DNA of 64,000 nt from Rhodocollybia butyracea (GCA_015501585.1 JADNRY010000080.1:1-64000); one strand, 5' to 3'. Numbered from the stretch's first letter, positions 1-15,953 are shown. A program made the numbers and translations. The notes: a model not told the origin generated them from the letters alone.

Positions 1-1930
1 ACACAAAACAAACATCAGAGCTGCGTCGTAGACAACGCTCGGTTGTTGTTTGTTTGTTTGTTCGATGTTTATGTCTGTATTTATTGTGTAGCGGTCCGCG
101 TTTCCGTACATCTGGGTACGAGATTAATGTTTCGCGCGAATTCATGTATCTATAGACACCAGGAATCAATAATTAAAAAGAAGTATCCACAAACAGACAT
201 GGAAAGTAATGTAAATGGGCCTCCACTTCACACTCAGTCCTGGAATGCCTCTCTTCTACGAAGCCTCTACCTGGGTCCTGCAAGGCCATAAGAGAGCAAC
301 CAGAGGGGTGACAACTAGGACAGCTTTCGCAGCGCAGAGGATACTAGAACACGATAATTTGGCCTCGGGTAGTCTTTCCAGCAAGTTTATGATGCTCTAG
401 AACATCAAAAGTTTTGCTATGATCCTCTCAGCTTTGACCAGGCCGCCAGGCGTCCTTCGCCAAGCGCTTGAGCGTATTTGAGCCGGAAGCGAGCTGCGGG
501 ACTGAAGTGTTGCAGATGATCAACACGTTGCTACCAAAAGAAACGGGGCGAAGTTCAGGAAGAATGTGAACTGTTATTCGTAGAAAGTCGGCGGGGTGTG
601 TAGCGCGTTATAAGGTCGTGCACGAGTTGAAGTCGAGGAATAACTTGACGAAGTAGATAGAAGCATGGTATACGTTGCATGACAGCCACGGTCATATAAT
701 TCAGTCCTCTAGCGACCTCTAGATTCGTGACTAGATACCATGAGGCTTGAGCTATACACTATTTCTGAGTATGTAGATTGAGACGTACATATTTTGTGAC
801 TTGTTCTCCTAACTAACAAATAGACACACTGCACATGCGCAAAATTCTTTGGGCTCTCCGTTTGGCCATTAGTCCTCCTGATAATCAAGGCCATTCACCT
901 ACCCCTTTTACCGCTCTGTCAGTGAGTCTTTGCCTTCCATCCTGGGGGTAAAGCACCGAGAATACGTTTGAACGTACGAACACTTACTGTTTATGAATGA
1001 ATTGGCCATGATGGAGGAACCTGAGAGGTCCGAATAAGGATCGTCGTCGAGTAGACCAGTTAATTGGTGTCATCTTTGTAGTTATTCAAAGTGAACCGAT
1101 CAGCTCAAACTGAAGTCGTATTTCGCAAAGTATCTTGATCAATGAAATACCTCTTGGCGTCGATGAGCTCTTACGTCTATCGTTGTCGAAATTAGATTGG
1201 GTCGGTAGTGTTTAGATTGTTGGGAGGAAGCTCGATTTCAAGCTCCCTATCTCTGTAGAAAAAGCTTATGACGTGGGGGCGTGGACCTCATTATAGAAGA
1301 GGCCTCTGTTTTTCTTCTTGTGGTTCGACTCCAGGTGATGATTCTGAAGAAACACGTTGAGTGATGGAATAGTTTGAATACTCGGAAGATACTGGGAGAG
1401 TGGGATATACTCGCTTGAGCCTCGACTATTCCTTAGACTGGTGGACGGATCTAGAGCTAGCCAAGAACCTGAGGCAAGAGTCGAGACGAGGTGCAAATCG
1501 AGGGCGCAAAATGATGAACTGTGGACCCTGGAGTCGTCAAACTTGCTTTTGCGAAGACATCGCTGTAGGATCCCCTGTTCGAAACGGCGGGCTTTGGGAG
1601 GCTTTTGTGAGCACCACCTGGCCCTCGAGTACGACTCGCCGCTCGGCGGAGGAGATGAAACGCAAGAGGAGGACGGCTAGCTGGATCAAGCATAGCGCGT
1701 AGCGAGCCTGGGGAACTGATCTGAGCTTCTCTGAGCTAGTAATATGATCTCTACGTTTCAAGTCTTGAACTATAATACATACCGTGTCGCCGTGTGTGAG
1801 CACCCGATTTGAACGAAGCAATGAGGCAGGTTTGGCGCCGGGCGCCTGATCGCACGTGACGCGCTATTTTTTTCTTCCTCTGCACCAATGGCGTCAAACC
1901 ACTGAACCAGAGTGCCACGATAATAGCGAA
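1..1930. other. Stretch without a supported gene
   Basis: Only short overlapping frames on both strands (up to about 100 codons near 1400-1700) are present, and none shows a recognisable motif or convincing splice structure. Nothing repeated was noticed. Confidence 0.5.
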
Positions 1931-2305
1931 GAGTGGACGTATGGAATCTAGATTATGTGTTTGAGGATGGAGCTCTGGAGTCTTGAAGTAGTGCACGGAT
2001 ATTCGAACATGGACGGAATTGTTATAATGCCGACTGGTACGTGTTCTAACCGTTAACGTGAGTTCTCGGTGACTGATTATATCTTATAGTATCTGGGTTC
2101 GAATTTGCTCAAAGTGTAACGGACCATAGATGATTCGACTCGCCTATATGTTTCTTATTTTCCTGTAAATATCTTTCCTTACAAACAGTTATTAAGTACT
2201 TCTCCCACACGGCCAACCTCTCCATAACTTCCTAGTCCACATCTGACGCCTCTGCTCGGCAGCCCTGCGGTCACTGCGAATACTTGCGTCTTTCTCTGCG
2301 CCAAT
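1931..2305 (+). pseudogene. Internally deleted RecQ helicase pseudogene
   Basis: This stretch resembles two separate parts of the RecQ gene at 10095-6549, placed side by side. Positions 1931-1975 match the region just before helicase motif I (the FEWDGVLK area). Positions 1998-2035 match the motif I exon, with the codons NMDG and MPTG still readable. Positions 2108-2295 match the exon pair around the zinc-binding region, including the words FSH and PCGHC. The whole helicase core between motif I and the zinc region is missing, and stops and indels break every frame. It lies on the opposite strand from the full-length gene and about 4 kb away. It is best read as a decayed partial duplicate and cannot make a helicase. 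Homology is clear by eye, but its ends are approximate. Confidence 0.75.
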
Positions 2306-2969
2306 AAAACGTGTTCTTACAAGTCTGCGCCAAGTTCATTAATTGTGAAAGTATGTTGCATTCCGTTCACCTCCCCAAAAGAATTTCGATTTCGATTCGG
2401 CTCCTGTGGCCATGGCCATGGGGCGCGCACGCGTCGGTCGCTGACAATGACCAGCCGCTTGCATGGGTTCATTTTGTTCACTTTGTTGATCTTTCTCCGC
2501 TTTTTAGGGTATTAAGATCTTGAGACTCCAAGCGAGTACTAGTACTGTTTGCCTATATGTTATTTTACGTTCTCTCCTCCTCTCTTTCTTTCCGCGGTCC
2601 CGTCTAAACCGGATCGGGGTCGTACATGTGTTGCCCATTTTTCCTCTTTTCGTTCACCGTGCTTTACTGGTACTTGTTTTTGATCTGATCAATCGATTTT
2701 TTTACTTTGCAGCTGCAGCCCGAGTCGGACTCTCTTTTTTGTGTATACCTCATGGCCTGATGCCTGAAGGCCTGATGTATGATGGCGTGCTGCTGGGCTC
2801 CAGCGAATCGCGGTGCAAGAGCCTGGCAGGCGAGAAATGAACGTGTGGCTTTGATTGGGTTGGGCGTGACCAATGTTTGGGCCTCTTCTTGTTTTTATCC
2901 ATCGCTTTCAACCTTAACACCTCAGCCTTTTCGCATCCTGGACCGGCCTGCACAGTTTTTTTTCTTGCT

Positions 2970-2976
2970 TATATAT
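2970..2976 (+). promoter_or_regulatory. TATA-like box of the low-complexity protein gene
   Basis: A TATATAT stretch lies about 85 bases upstream of the ATG at 3057 and is followed by a pyrimidine-rich and CAACGAAC-repeat leader. Spacing fits a fungal core promoter. The stretch from 2306 to 2969 contains no supported gene. Confidence 0.45.
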
Positions 2977-3056
2977 TGCTTCACCACTGCTACTTGAACA
3001 TCCAACGAACGAACGAAGACGAAGGAACCAAAGAAAAACAGACGGACGGGTAGACG

Positions 3057-6000
3057 ATGTTCTCTACAAGAAATGGCCCAGCAGGCCCTGGAGTCAAAGT
3101 GAGCCCATTTATCCATTGCGATGTTTTGGTGTTCCAAATAACTCTTCGTTCTGTTGTTCTGGTGTAGAACTTCGCCATGCAAGGACCACCAAAAGGCCTT
3201 TCATCAGGCGTACGCGTCTTCAAAGGGCCTACACTCTCCGCATTCAGCTTGAACCCATTCAGTGCAATGTCAGCCCATGCGCATTTCGACTCTTTTGACG
3301 TTGGGGGTGGATACCGTCCAAGTCAAGCAGACATTCTCTCGGGGGGTTAATCATAATGGACCTCCCCCTCCGCCTCCTCGTGGTCCCGGGCCTGGCCCCG
3401 GCCAGCAGCAACCACAAAGTTGGCAAGTGCCGGGTGGTAACGTCTATGCATCGCAGCAGTCATCTCATTATCAACAAAATCCGTCGACACTTGGTGGGAC
3501 GCACTTTGGTTTGGGCGGTGTCCGTCCCTCCTCCAGCACATCTTCGCGTGTTCAGGAGCCACCGCCACGTCATGCCCAGCAACCGCAGCAGCCTCATTCC
3601 ATCCTTCCCATCCCACACATCCCCCTAACTCGTCCAACTTCTCCATCCACCCTGGCATCTCAACCGACATGTACATCTACGAAGCGTCTGACGCTTATTC
3701 CGAATATTCGCCTTCGCCTTCGCCTTCTCCTGGAGTGTTCTCCCCGGCGATGTCGACGGATAGTACAGTGACATTGCAGACGCCAATCCCGTTTCCGCAA
3801 GGACAAGGACAAGGACAAGGACAGGCAGGGACGTTAGATTCCTAGGGATCCAAGAGATGGGCGAGATCAGAGGGATGGAAGGAATCAGAGGGACGGACGG
3901 GACGGGTGGGGTACTACTCCTTCTCCTTTGAGAGCAAGTACGCCATCACCCAGTGCGCTCCCTGGGATACGCCAAGCGCAGACTGCCCTGCGGGGTTTGT
4001 TCTCGTCGAACTCCAGCAACACGAACCCCAACACGAATCCCAACATGCAACCTTTACCCTCCTCCGACACTGAATTCGACCACATCGCAAGGATGAACAC
4101 AGCGCTGAACGCGGGGTATTCGTATTATTATCCTGAACCTTATGCAGGGGATCAGGCTGTTCCGGCTCGGGCTGTATCTCCTTCTATAGGTTCCGTTGGG
4201 CGTTCGCCGAGGGATTCATTGGTTTTTTATAATGGTGTTCATCATCTTCAAAGTGGTGCGGGTCGGGGTGGTATGGGTGGTCAGCCTTACAGTACGGGTG
4301 GGGGTGGTGGTGGGGATTTGATTTCGTTCGACTCTGCCTCTGATGCGGGGGCGTCCTCTGCACGAGCTAGAGAATTCGGGACCGGGATCGGAAATAGGAA
4401 TGGGAATGGAAATGCAAACAATATAAACGCGCCTGCGATACCTATACCTCCCGGTGCTATACCTATACGCGCATCAGAGTCTACTTCGTCCCAGAGCTCG
4501 CAGTTTTCGATTTTGGAGGTTCCTCCGAGGAGGTCTGGGCCTTCGGCTCCGAGTTCTGCTCCGCAGGCGCAGGATCAGTTTCCTCCTCTGGCTCAGTCGC
4601 AGGCTCAGGCGCAGGCGTCTTCATCTTCATATGCAAACCCAAATCCAAATCCAACTGGTCAGTCCCAAAACCGCTCCCAATCACCGAAGGTTTCCTCAGC
4701 TATACCTACTAACCCTACCTACGCCACCGTCCTCTCTGATTCTCCTGAACCGCAATTTTCAACTACGACCAGCACGAGTAGTACGAATACCGCGAGTCAA
4801 GGGAATCCAGCCAACCAGAGTCAAGGGAACCAGAGCCAGGGTTATCCGATGCCTCGTGCTGCTCAGAATCGATCGTTCGGGAACAACAACACATCTAACC
4901 CATCTAACAATACATACCCATCTTCGTCTTCAGCTTTCACCTCGTTCGCCTCAGCAGATCCATTGAACATATCACGTCGTAGTCCCGATACCAATACCAA
5001 TACCAACGGAGCAGGTATGCAAACACGGAGACCTTCAGTCACGGCTCGTAATCCGCATGGTAGCTCCCCACCACCCCACCCTGTACCTGCTGCGGCTGCA
5101 CCACCACCCCAGCCTGCACTTCAGCCTGCTGCTGTCCCTGTCCTTGCCCCTCCGCAGCCTCCGCAGCCTGTACCAGTACAAATGCGCGTGAGGAAGGACA
5201 GCATCGGTATGGGTGTGGGTATGGGTTCTTCGTCGTCCACCCGCCGCTTGAGTCGATCGTTGTACCAACATATCGCTCCGTCTGGGTATTCATATCCTAG
5301 CACGAATACTAATGCAAATGACGCCTCTAATGGCGAAAGACGATCACGCTCCCCGCCGTCCAATTCCTCTACCGCCGCCGCTGCTGCTACTGCATTCTCG
5401 ATCGCGGGTGCCCCTCTAAACTCGAATTTTGCTATACCCCAGAACCAGAATCCGAACCAGGGACCATCGAGCTCTACCCCAGCACTCCCTGAACCCCGTC
5501 GACGTCACTCGGACGGTGATAACCCCTCCCTCACGGGTACCACGCGGAGATCGGCGGAGCCGTTTCAGACTGAGTTTATTCCAACCCAGTCGAGTTCGAA
5601 CCAGAACCAGCACCCGAGTACTCAAAATCAGAACCCAAACCAGGGTACCCAAAACCAAAACCAAAACCCTCGCCAAGACCGTCCAGAACCCACCCGCTCC
5701 CGCTCTATTGAGGTTCCTCAAACCAGCAGCAACAGGCCAGCGGGGATCCAGATCAAGCCTACGCTCGATACGTTGCAGCTGCGCTCTGTACGGTGGACCG
5801 AGGAGCTTGTTTGTCCGTCGCCTATCTGGCCGAGTCAGAGGAGGAAGGGGTGGTTCAATCGGAGAGGGTGAGTGGATACCATGGTTTCGAAAATTCTCTT
5901 GAACTGACTATGCTTGTTTTTCGTCATCTGTTACTTCGTACAGGGATCAACTATGGACCAACGGAGGCGCGTTCAGGAGTCCCTTGGATGGCGGAGAGTA

Positions 6001-6130
6001 TCCCCCAGACCTGGATGAGTACCCAGAGTATGGACAGGGATGGATGAACGAGGAGGGCGTAAGGATTGATATGGCGCATCGGTTGATTCCGAAGACTCCG
6101 TTGAGGTCTGCGTTGAAGGTCAAGAGATGA
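3057..6130 (+). CDS. Ser/Pro/Asn/Gln-rich low-complexity protein
   Basis: I do not recognise a function. The start at 3057 opens a 14-codon exon (MFSTRNGPAGPGVK) followed by an intron at 3099-3167. The body is dominated by Pro, Gln, Asn, Ser and Gly runs, with SPSPSPSP at about 3700 and GQGQGQGQ at about 3805. The last intron is at 5868-5943. The final exon encodes an ordered tail with EYPPDLDEYPEYGQGWMNEE and RIDMAHRLIPKTPLRSAL before the stop at 6128. I believe this tail type recurs in agaricomycete hypothetical proteins. Two or three reading-frame jumps occur before 3928: one is at a six-G run (3341-3346), one lies between about 3600 and 3669, and one is near 3842. These look like indels or missed introns. 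The long frame from about 3842 to 5867 is open. The protein is probably intrinsically disordered, and its location is unknown. Confidence 0.7.
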
Positions 6131-6548
6131 AAGGTGATGTTGGGTTTTGACGGAGGAAGTAGTCGAGGTTGGGGTTGAGGAGTATTTGGCTTATTTGGAT
6201 TCATTGTCTAACCCAGTCGTTTCATTTCATTGTATTTCATTGCATCGCATCGCATAGCGTCCAGTCGTGATATCGATAAGTTATTTAACATATCGGTACA
6301 CGCTACGAACTAGTAAGTACTATATTTATTTGACTTATTCGCTTACATATTTACTTCACTTCGTTGACTGACTATCTATCTATCTGTTGGTACAGGACCC
6401 CCGAAAAATACACATACCTACACTATGTAACAGATTAAACTATTTATATACGTGTACTTGTACAGATTTAACGAGCTTGTATTATTACTACGCTGAGCCC
6501 AATACATATACATATACAACTCAATATCCCTCGAAGCTTGAGTTCGTC
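6131..6548. other. Convergent intergenic stretch
   Basis: AT-rich sequence between the ends of two converging genes. It contains short tandem words (catttcattgtatttcat, ctatctatctatct) but no gene. It presumably holds the 3' ends of both transcripts. Confidence 0.4.
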
Positions 6549-10095
<3,547 letters not shown>

Positions 10096-10218
10096 GTAAG
10101 AGATAAAAGCATCGGTAGTTGAAAGAAAGTTAACGCGGCGAACGGTGTTAAGAGGCAAGTCGAACGATCAAGCGCTCGTTCAACATTCCGTGTCTTATGA
10201 CTCATAAAGCATAAAGCT

Positions 10219-10276
10219 TAGTGATCACGGGCCTTTAAAGCTTTATGCATAAAGCTTTAAAGGCCCGTGATCACTA
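10219..10276. repeat. 58-bp perfect palindrome
   Basis: Each base from 10219 to 10247 pairs with its partner from 10276 back to 10248, giving 29-bp arms with no spacer. The arms contain TGATCACGGGCC and TTTAAAGCTTTATG. The flank at 10203-10219 repeats part of the arm (ATAAAGC twice). It sits about 125 bases upstream of the RecQ start codon. It may be a minimal foldback element or a cruciform-forming site. Confidence 0.9.
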
Positions 10277-10566
10277 TTTTCAGTTCTACTTACCTTTAGT
10301 TAATTTAGCCTCTTGCGCTTCATCTCCTCGTACTCAAGCTACTCAAGTACTCAAGTACTCAAGTGGTGCTCGAGTGCTCCCCAAATCTTTCAAAACACGA
10401 CTAGTATACGCCAGACGATGATTTAGAGCGACGATTTCACGGTCATGATCTTCTATAGGGTCTTCCGAAACCTCTGTCTGGCATCCGGATTCCTTGTGCA
10501 GCCTGGATTCGCACCAACGACCTCTCTCTCGCTACATCCTCATATATCATAGGTCAACTCGCCGAC

Positions 10567-10893
10567 ATGTCCGTGCTGCAAAAACGCGAAGACGAATCGC
10601 GGAGCACCTCTCGATTAGACTATCTCAAACAATTCCCAACACATCGAGCAGCCCACACGAAGCTAAGTACGAGCGACAGGACACTTACCAGTCTTCTCGA
10701 CGACGACAAATCGCTCAAAACTCTCTTTCAATTGATTGAGGATGCTTGCATGTTCAAACCTAAATATCTTCGTCTTTACCACAATGGATAAGAACGAAGG
10801 CGAAGAAGAGACGGAGAGGAGCAAAAAAGGTGACGATCTCTGGGAGAATGGCCAAGCGGAAAACTCGAAGGCGGTACTCTTTTATACGCGGTA
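10567..10893 (+). CDS. Possible small gene or exon fragment, unknown
   Basis: A frame from 10567 reads MSVLQKREDESRSTSRLDYL and continues through SLLDDDKSLKTLFQLIEDAC to a stop near 10789. A second short frame from 10784 (MDKNEGEEETERSKKGDDLW) runs to a good splice donor (CGGTAAGT) at 10889-10896. The composition is protein-like (charged and amphipathic), but I recognise no family and could not find a convincing continuation downstream. It may be the remains of a gene facing away from the RecQ gene across the palindrome. Confidence 0.3.
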
Positions 10894-10929
10894 AGTCTGA
10901 TTCCGTTAGCTCTCAATATTTCGTCTTTA

Positions 10930-11284
10930 AGTCCTATAGGAATTTGGACTAAAAGTTCGATTTAGCAGTCGATGCGCGCGAGTGTCAGCCTCCCCTTTAT
11001 GATATTGGTGACGGAGGAATTTGTTGCTGGTAATTTGGAAATGGCAGGCTATTGCGTTGACGCACTGAACAATGGACATGGAAAGACTGTCAAAACAATA
11101 GAGTACCCTTGAATGCGGCATAGCTGGAAAGTGTACTTTTCTTGTGGTGTATTATTATTTACAGCCTACTTACATGGATAATATTTACATATAGATACAA
11201 CTCCCGCAAGCACTGGGGCTTTTTGCCAATGCGCCTGGCGGTTTCGAGTAGTACAAATCGTTCACACTGCACTGCATGTGTAAT
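10930..11284. other. Intergenic, nothing seen
   Basis: No frame, repeat or structured element was recognised in this stretch. Confidence 0.4.
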
Positions 11285-12734
11285 TCATATTGGAAGGTGA
11301 AAAACCATCAGCTTAAGCTGTCCGTCTTCTTGTTGTTCAATGTCGACCTGTATGTTAAGGTGGGTTGTTGAGGAAGGAGATTTCTTCTTCCAAAACATAT
11401 ACATGTGGACAATATCCTGCGCACTTTAGGTGCATGAATAAATGGAAAAGGTGACGAAGCTTACTTCTTGGGTCCCGAACACGAGAGCAATCGAGAGAGG
11501 TACTATTGTCGTGATTATAGGAACAAGTCGCTTTCAGAAATACAAATATACGCACTGACGGCCGTTATATCAAGGGCAGGAGTCGATTCTTTGGTCGGCC
11601 CAAAATTGATCACAACATCCACTGAAATCAAGATCATCGCGACGAGAGTATAGATCCCTACCCGTATGAAAAGCTTGAACGGGAAAATTGGGCCCACACC
11701 ATGCCGCCTTGCCTCTCTGAAAACCGTCCGTCTACGCCAAAAGGTAGTATATTGTGTACACTTTGATGATGCCACAGTAAGGTCCGATGTCAGTTTCTTT
11801 GGGAATAGGTATATATGCACATACATTCCACCATAATCATTATAACCACAAAAGTAATCACCGTAACTCCTGTCACGGCCGGGCTAAGAGCGAATATCAT
11901 ATCATATCTGAGCGGGATCATGTAGGAAGTGAAGCGACTGGTACTCACGGAAGCTCCGCGTTGATTCTGCAAAACATTTTTTGGGGATTTGGTTGAACCG
12001 CTTCCTGGTTCGACAGTCCGGTCTAACCAATTAATTCTTCTTTGTTTGCAGATACTCCGAGGTTCAACTCACAAAAATTGCTATCCAAAACACAACCTGA
12101 TGTGTAACAGCAGGCAAAAACAACAACTGTAGATAGTCAGCAACGGTTTTATGGTGTAAGCCCAATAGCAATCACTCACTGAGGTAATAATCCTATTGTT
12201 CACGAGAGTCTGGGTCATGAATGTTGTTAATCTCAGGTAGATCTAGACGAGATTGGCGAATAAGCGCTCGAAAATGAGAGTACTGATAACTCCACTGAGA
12301 GAACTCACTTCAATGACGAAGGCGAGGGCAGCCGCGGCAGCACTACCCAGGCAAAAGTTATTCACGCAATCATAAATTTGTGAAAGACATCTACCTGGGG
12401 GGTGCCGCATAAATCATCCCCGCTTGGAATAAACACAGAGAAAAAGAGGGGTCTCCCCCGACTTGATGGCCGACCAGAAGAAGGAAGGAAATGCAAGAAA
12501 GCCAACAGGAGATAATGAGCGCAAACCAAGTCATCATGCGTACAATCGACTTGGAGAATAGAGCCGAAAAATATGTACAAGAAGTGAAGAACAAGGAGAG
12601 ACCTAACAAAACGTCGAAAACGACAAAACTTGAACCGGGAGTAACCTCGCTCCCGAAGTCTATGGCTCGTTGATTGGCTAGTAGAAAAATAGGATATACA
12701 CAACCAACTCGCCTCTCGATAGCATAACTGGCAT
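11285..12734 (-). CDS. Fungal seven-transmembrane protein, copy A
   Basis: A multi-exon membrane protein of a family I know from agaricomycetes as GPCR-like 7TM hypothetical proteins; ligand and coupling are unknown. The ATG at 12734 leads through an intron to a hydrophobic core with FFTSCTYFSALFSK, MTWFALIISCWLSCISFLLL, SLCLFQAGMIYAAPP, LAFVIEIYLRLTTFMTQ and LLFLPAVTHQVVFWIAIF. A basic cytoplasmic segment (WRRRTVFREARRHGVGPIF), another helix, and IALVFGTQE-type residues lead to a short polar tail. Seven or more short introns are present, two with probable GC donors. Compared with copy B at 13741-15227 it has one extra T (A-run 11739-11742 on the plus strand), which breaks the exon carrying the basic segment. 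The copies are adjacent and in the same orientation, so they are a tandem duplication. Confidence 0.75.
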
Positions 12735-13740
12735 GCTAAAAAAAATGAAGGGACAGACAAGAGGTGAGTTGCTGATCGACACGTCCGATAAGTATGCTAT
12801 GTAAGTTTCATCGATATCATGATTGTCCCAGAGATATGATCATGATTATCACTATCATGGAGAGAAATGCATTCGTATCTGAGCGATGAACACTCGATGA
12901 ACCTGATTGTAATCATTTACTTCCAAGCCTGAAAGATAGGAGTCTACAAATTCCATGCAGTAAGAACTGAGTCCCACTTACGTACCTCCGCCGATGGGTT
13001 TCCCATGTCACGGTTATGTATGTCCTCTGTGGTCAGCAGTCGAATAAATATCTGCACTATTGGCCCCACACATCACCACGTTACTGCAACCATAGCGTCG
13101 AGGTGCTGACTTCGAAGATGGCCTGATTTGATACATCCCAAGAAGCTCTGCAAAGCAAGACCACGACAGCATCGTGGGTTAAGGCCTGCCAAGCTGCGCA
13201 TTGCATGCATATGGCGCAAGGTATGGTAGAACAAGAAGGTGGTGAGTCGCGGCTCGGGTATCTCGTAGTGCCACCTCACCCATATGCTTTGATGCCGAAG
13301 ATATCCTCAAAGAATTGTAAATTTTTCTCTGTGCTCCCGCTGGGATGCGCATAAGATGTCATGGAGGGGCATTACAAGCGACAACCCACAGAGCTCTGTA
13401 GAAAACCTCGGAAAGGGTTAGATATTTTGCAGAAAGAATGATACATAAGCAAGTACTATATAGGTAGTCCAATGGGCAGGAGTAGCAGGTTGGATACCAT
13501 CTATCATTACTTGGCTTATATAGACCCTCTATGGCTAAAGTACACCGCGCAGATAAGTAGTGCGTAAATCTACAGCAATTCATGGCAGCATGCGGTCCCT
13601 TTTATCTTGTCCTGCAGCTAAGATTGTGTTGAAGTTTAATATAGATCCAAGAAGTCACTGAATGTTTTGAGAAAACCACGTAGATGATGATAGTAGTAGG
13701 ACGATACAGCTTGTTGCTCATGCTGCGCGGCAGCGAAGAG
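12735..13740. other. Spacer between the two 7TM paralogues
   Basis: No supported gene. The segment around 13160-13240 shares short words (AAGCTGCGCAT, GGCGCAAGG) with sequence near 16430-16470, which may be a small shared repeat. It should contain the promoter of copy A and the 3' end of copy B. Confidence 0.4.
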
Positions 13741-15227
13741 CTATTTGTAATTCATATTGGAAGGTGACGAGTTATCCCTAAGACACCTGTCATCTCCTTG
13801 TTCAATGTCTACCGGTATGCTAAGCTGAGTAGGTGACGGGGAAGGACGTTTCTTTTTCCAAAACATATAAATTTGGACAATATCCTGCTCGTTTAATTTT
13901 TTAGAGGCATAAAACAAGCGAGGAAATATGACGAAACATACCTCATGGGTCCCGAATATGAGAGCAATCGAGAGAGGTACTGTCATTTATCATTCAATAA
14001 GCCGTTGAAAAAAAAAACAGAAATACAAAGATACACACGGATGGCTAAGAGCTCAAAGAGCGCATTCCCAGTTGATGAAGTAGCCAAGCTCGAGTTGAGC
14101 AGAACAACTACCATACTGGCAAATCCTCCGACCAAAGTAAAGGCCGCCACGCGTATGAATAGCTTAAACGGGAATATTGGGCCCACACCACGTCGCCTTA
14201 CCTCACGGAAAACCTTCCGTCTACGCCAAAGGTAATATATAGTGTATACTGCGATGGAGTTGTAGTCAGATCTGTTATCGATTCGGTTGGAAGTAGGCAA
14301 ATACCTTCCACCATGGTCCCTCCAGCCGCAAATGCAATCACCGAAGCTCCCGTTACAAGTGTCCTAAAGGTGGATATGTGTGGACGAAATTGAGCAAGTA
14401 AGTGACTGATCAATGACTGATACGCACGGAATCTCCGAGTTGATGTGACAAAACATACTCTGGGGGTCCGGTTGAACTGCTTCCTGTTCTGATAACCCCG
14501 TCTAACTAATTAATCTCTTTCTTGTTCGCAAACATTCCCAGTCCCAACTCACAAACATTGCTATCCAAAACACAATCTGATGCGAAACAGCTGGCAGAAA
14601 CAACAACTGAAAATATCCTACTCAATGAAGTTCTGCACTATTATTATAAGGTTGATATTCACCGAGGTAATAATCCTATTGTCTACAAGAGTTTGGGTCA
14701 TGAATGTTGTTAATCTTAAGTGAACCTAGATGAGAGTCATGGTATGATTCTCTCTCTCTCAGGAAATAAATGGATCGAACACTTACTTCAATGACGAAAG
14801 CGACGCCAGCGGCGGCGATACTACCCGGAAAGAACCAATGTTAGTCGTGCAGTCACATATTTATTGTAAATTGGCTCGCCTGGTGGGTGCTGCATAAATC
14901 AAGCCTGCTTGGAATAAACACAAACTAAAGGAGGGATCTCCTTTGCTTTGATGGCCAACGAGAAGAAGGAAGGAGATGCAATAGAGCCAGCAGGAGATAA
15001 TGAGCGCAAACCAAGTCATCATGCGTACAATTGACTTGGAGAATAGAGCCGAAAAGTATGTACAGGAAGTAAAGAACAAGGCGAGACCTAGCAGAACGTC
15101 GAAAACAATGAAACTTGAACTTGAACCAGGAGTAACCAGGCTCCTGGGATCTATATTTGTTAACTGATTAGCTTACCATGAAGCAAGGGATATGTGACTC
15201 ACCTATCGGTGTGGCATGAGCTAGCAT
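13741..15227 (-). CDS. Fungal seven-transmembrane protein, copy B
   Basis: Paralogue of the gene just downstream (11285-12734) with the same exon layout. The ATG at 15227 starts MLAHATPI; an intron follows, then VFDVLLGLALFFTSCTYFSA, MTWFALIISCWLYCISFLLL, SLCLFQAGLIYAAP and further helices. The loop segment YYLWRRRKVFREVRRRGVGP is intact here, with three Ts where copy A has four. The last exons carry PLSIALIFGTHE and DIVQIYMFWKKKRPSPSP, ending at 13741. Known members have seven helices and a short cytosolic tail and would sit in the plasma membrane or endomembranes. Sequence similarity between copies extends through introns and into the 3' flank, which suggests a fairly young duplication. One intron near 14880 appears to use a GC donor. 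Confidence 0.75.
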
Positions 15228-15953
15228 GTTATCAAAAAAAGGAAGGGACAAGCGAGAGGTAGGTTTCTGATCCACACTACGTCGATAAGTATGCGACTCA
15301 TGGAAGCATCTGACATCCACATCTGATATCATCCATGTGGTACCGTCACTGCCACAGATAAGCAATTTTGGCTCGGTTAGGGTAGAAATCAATCGAAAAA
15401 CTTCCCAATCATCATCTCCCACATCTTCAAAACCTGGATTGTGATTGGAGCAGTTCTATAATCTATTCAGTTGCTATTCAGTCCATAGCACTGCCCAGAT
15501 GGTACCATCATGCCCATCAGTTTCAAAAATGATGAGATGCGCGGGGTTTTTCAAAACGCCTTTTCCACTCACGATTGTGGGTATGCTTTGGAATTCAAGT
15601 ATGAGTATCTATTCCATGACATATCAGTCTTTTTTTCTGTCAAATTCGAGTGGATACTTGTTTCACAACTTGTTTTCTATGCCGAGAATGTATTTTTTTT
15701 CTTGAAAATCAAGTATTTTAACTTCTGCATATGATACGAACATGAGAAAAAGTTTGTGGTGTGTGTAAATATAGCATCAAGTGTATTGGAGCTCTTCTCC
15801 GGATGGTACAAAGGGAAAATAGTATTCTAAAGGGAGTTGAAGCAGATTTGTGACTTCTGCGTGACAAGCTCCCACTATCAAATATATAATAGACCATGAT
15901 TTTTGATGTGACTAGTTTACTAGATGCTATCATGCTGGATCAGGAAAGAGTAA
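15228..15953. other. Intergenic or LTR-derived, no gene
   Basis: No coding region is supported. Because the copia remnant just above runs toward this stretch, the part just below 15961 is probably the start of its 3' LTR, but no other LTR boundary could be fixed. Confidence 0.35.

Noticed and set aside
1400..1702. Possible gene with overlapping frames near 1.4-1.7 kb
   Set aside because: Three overlapping frames on both strands, no recognisable motif, no splice signals to extend it.
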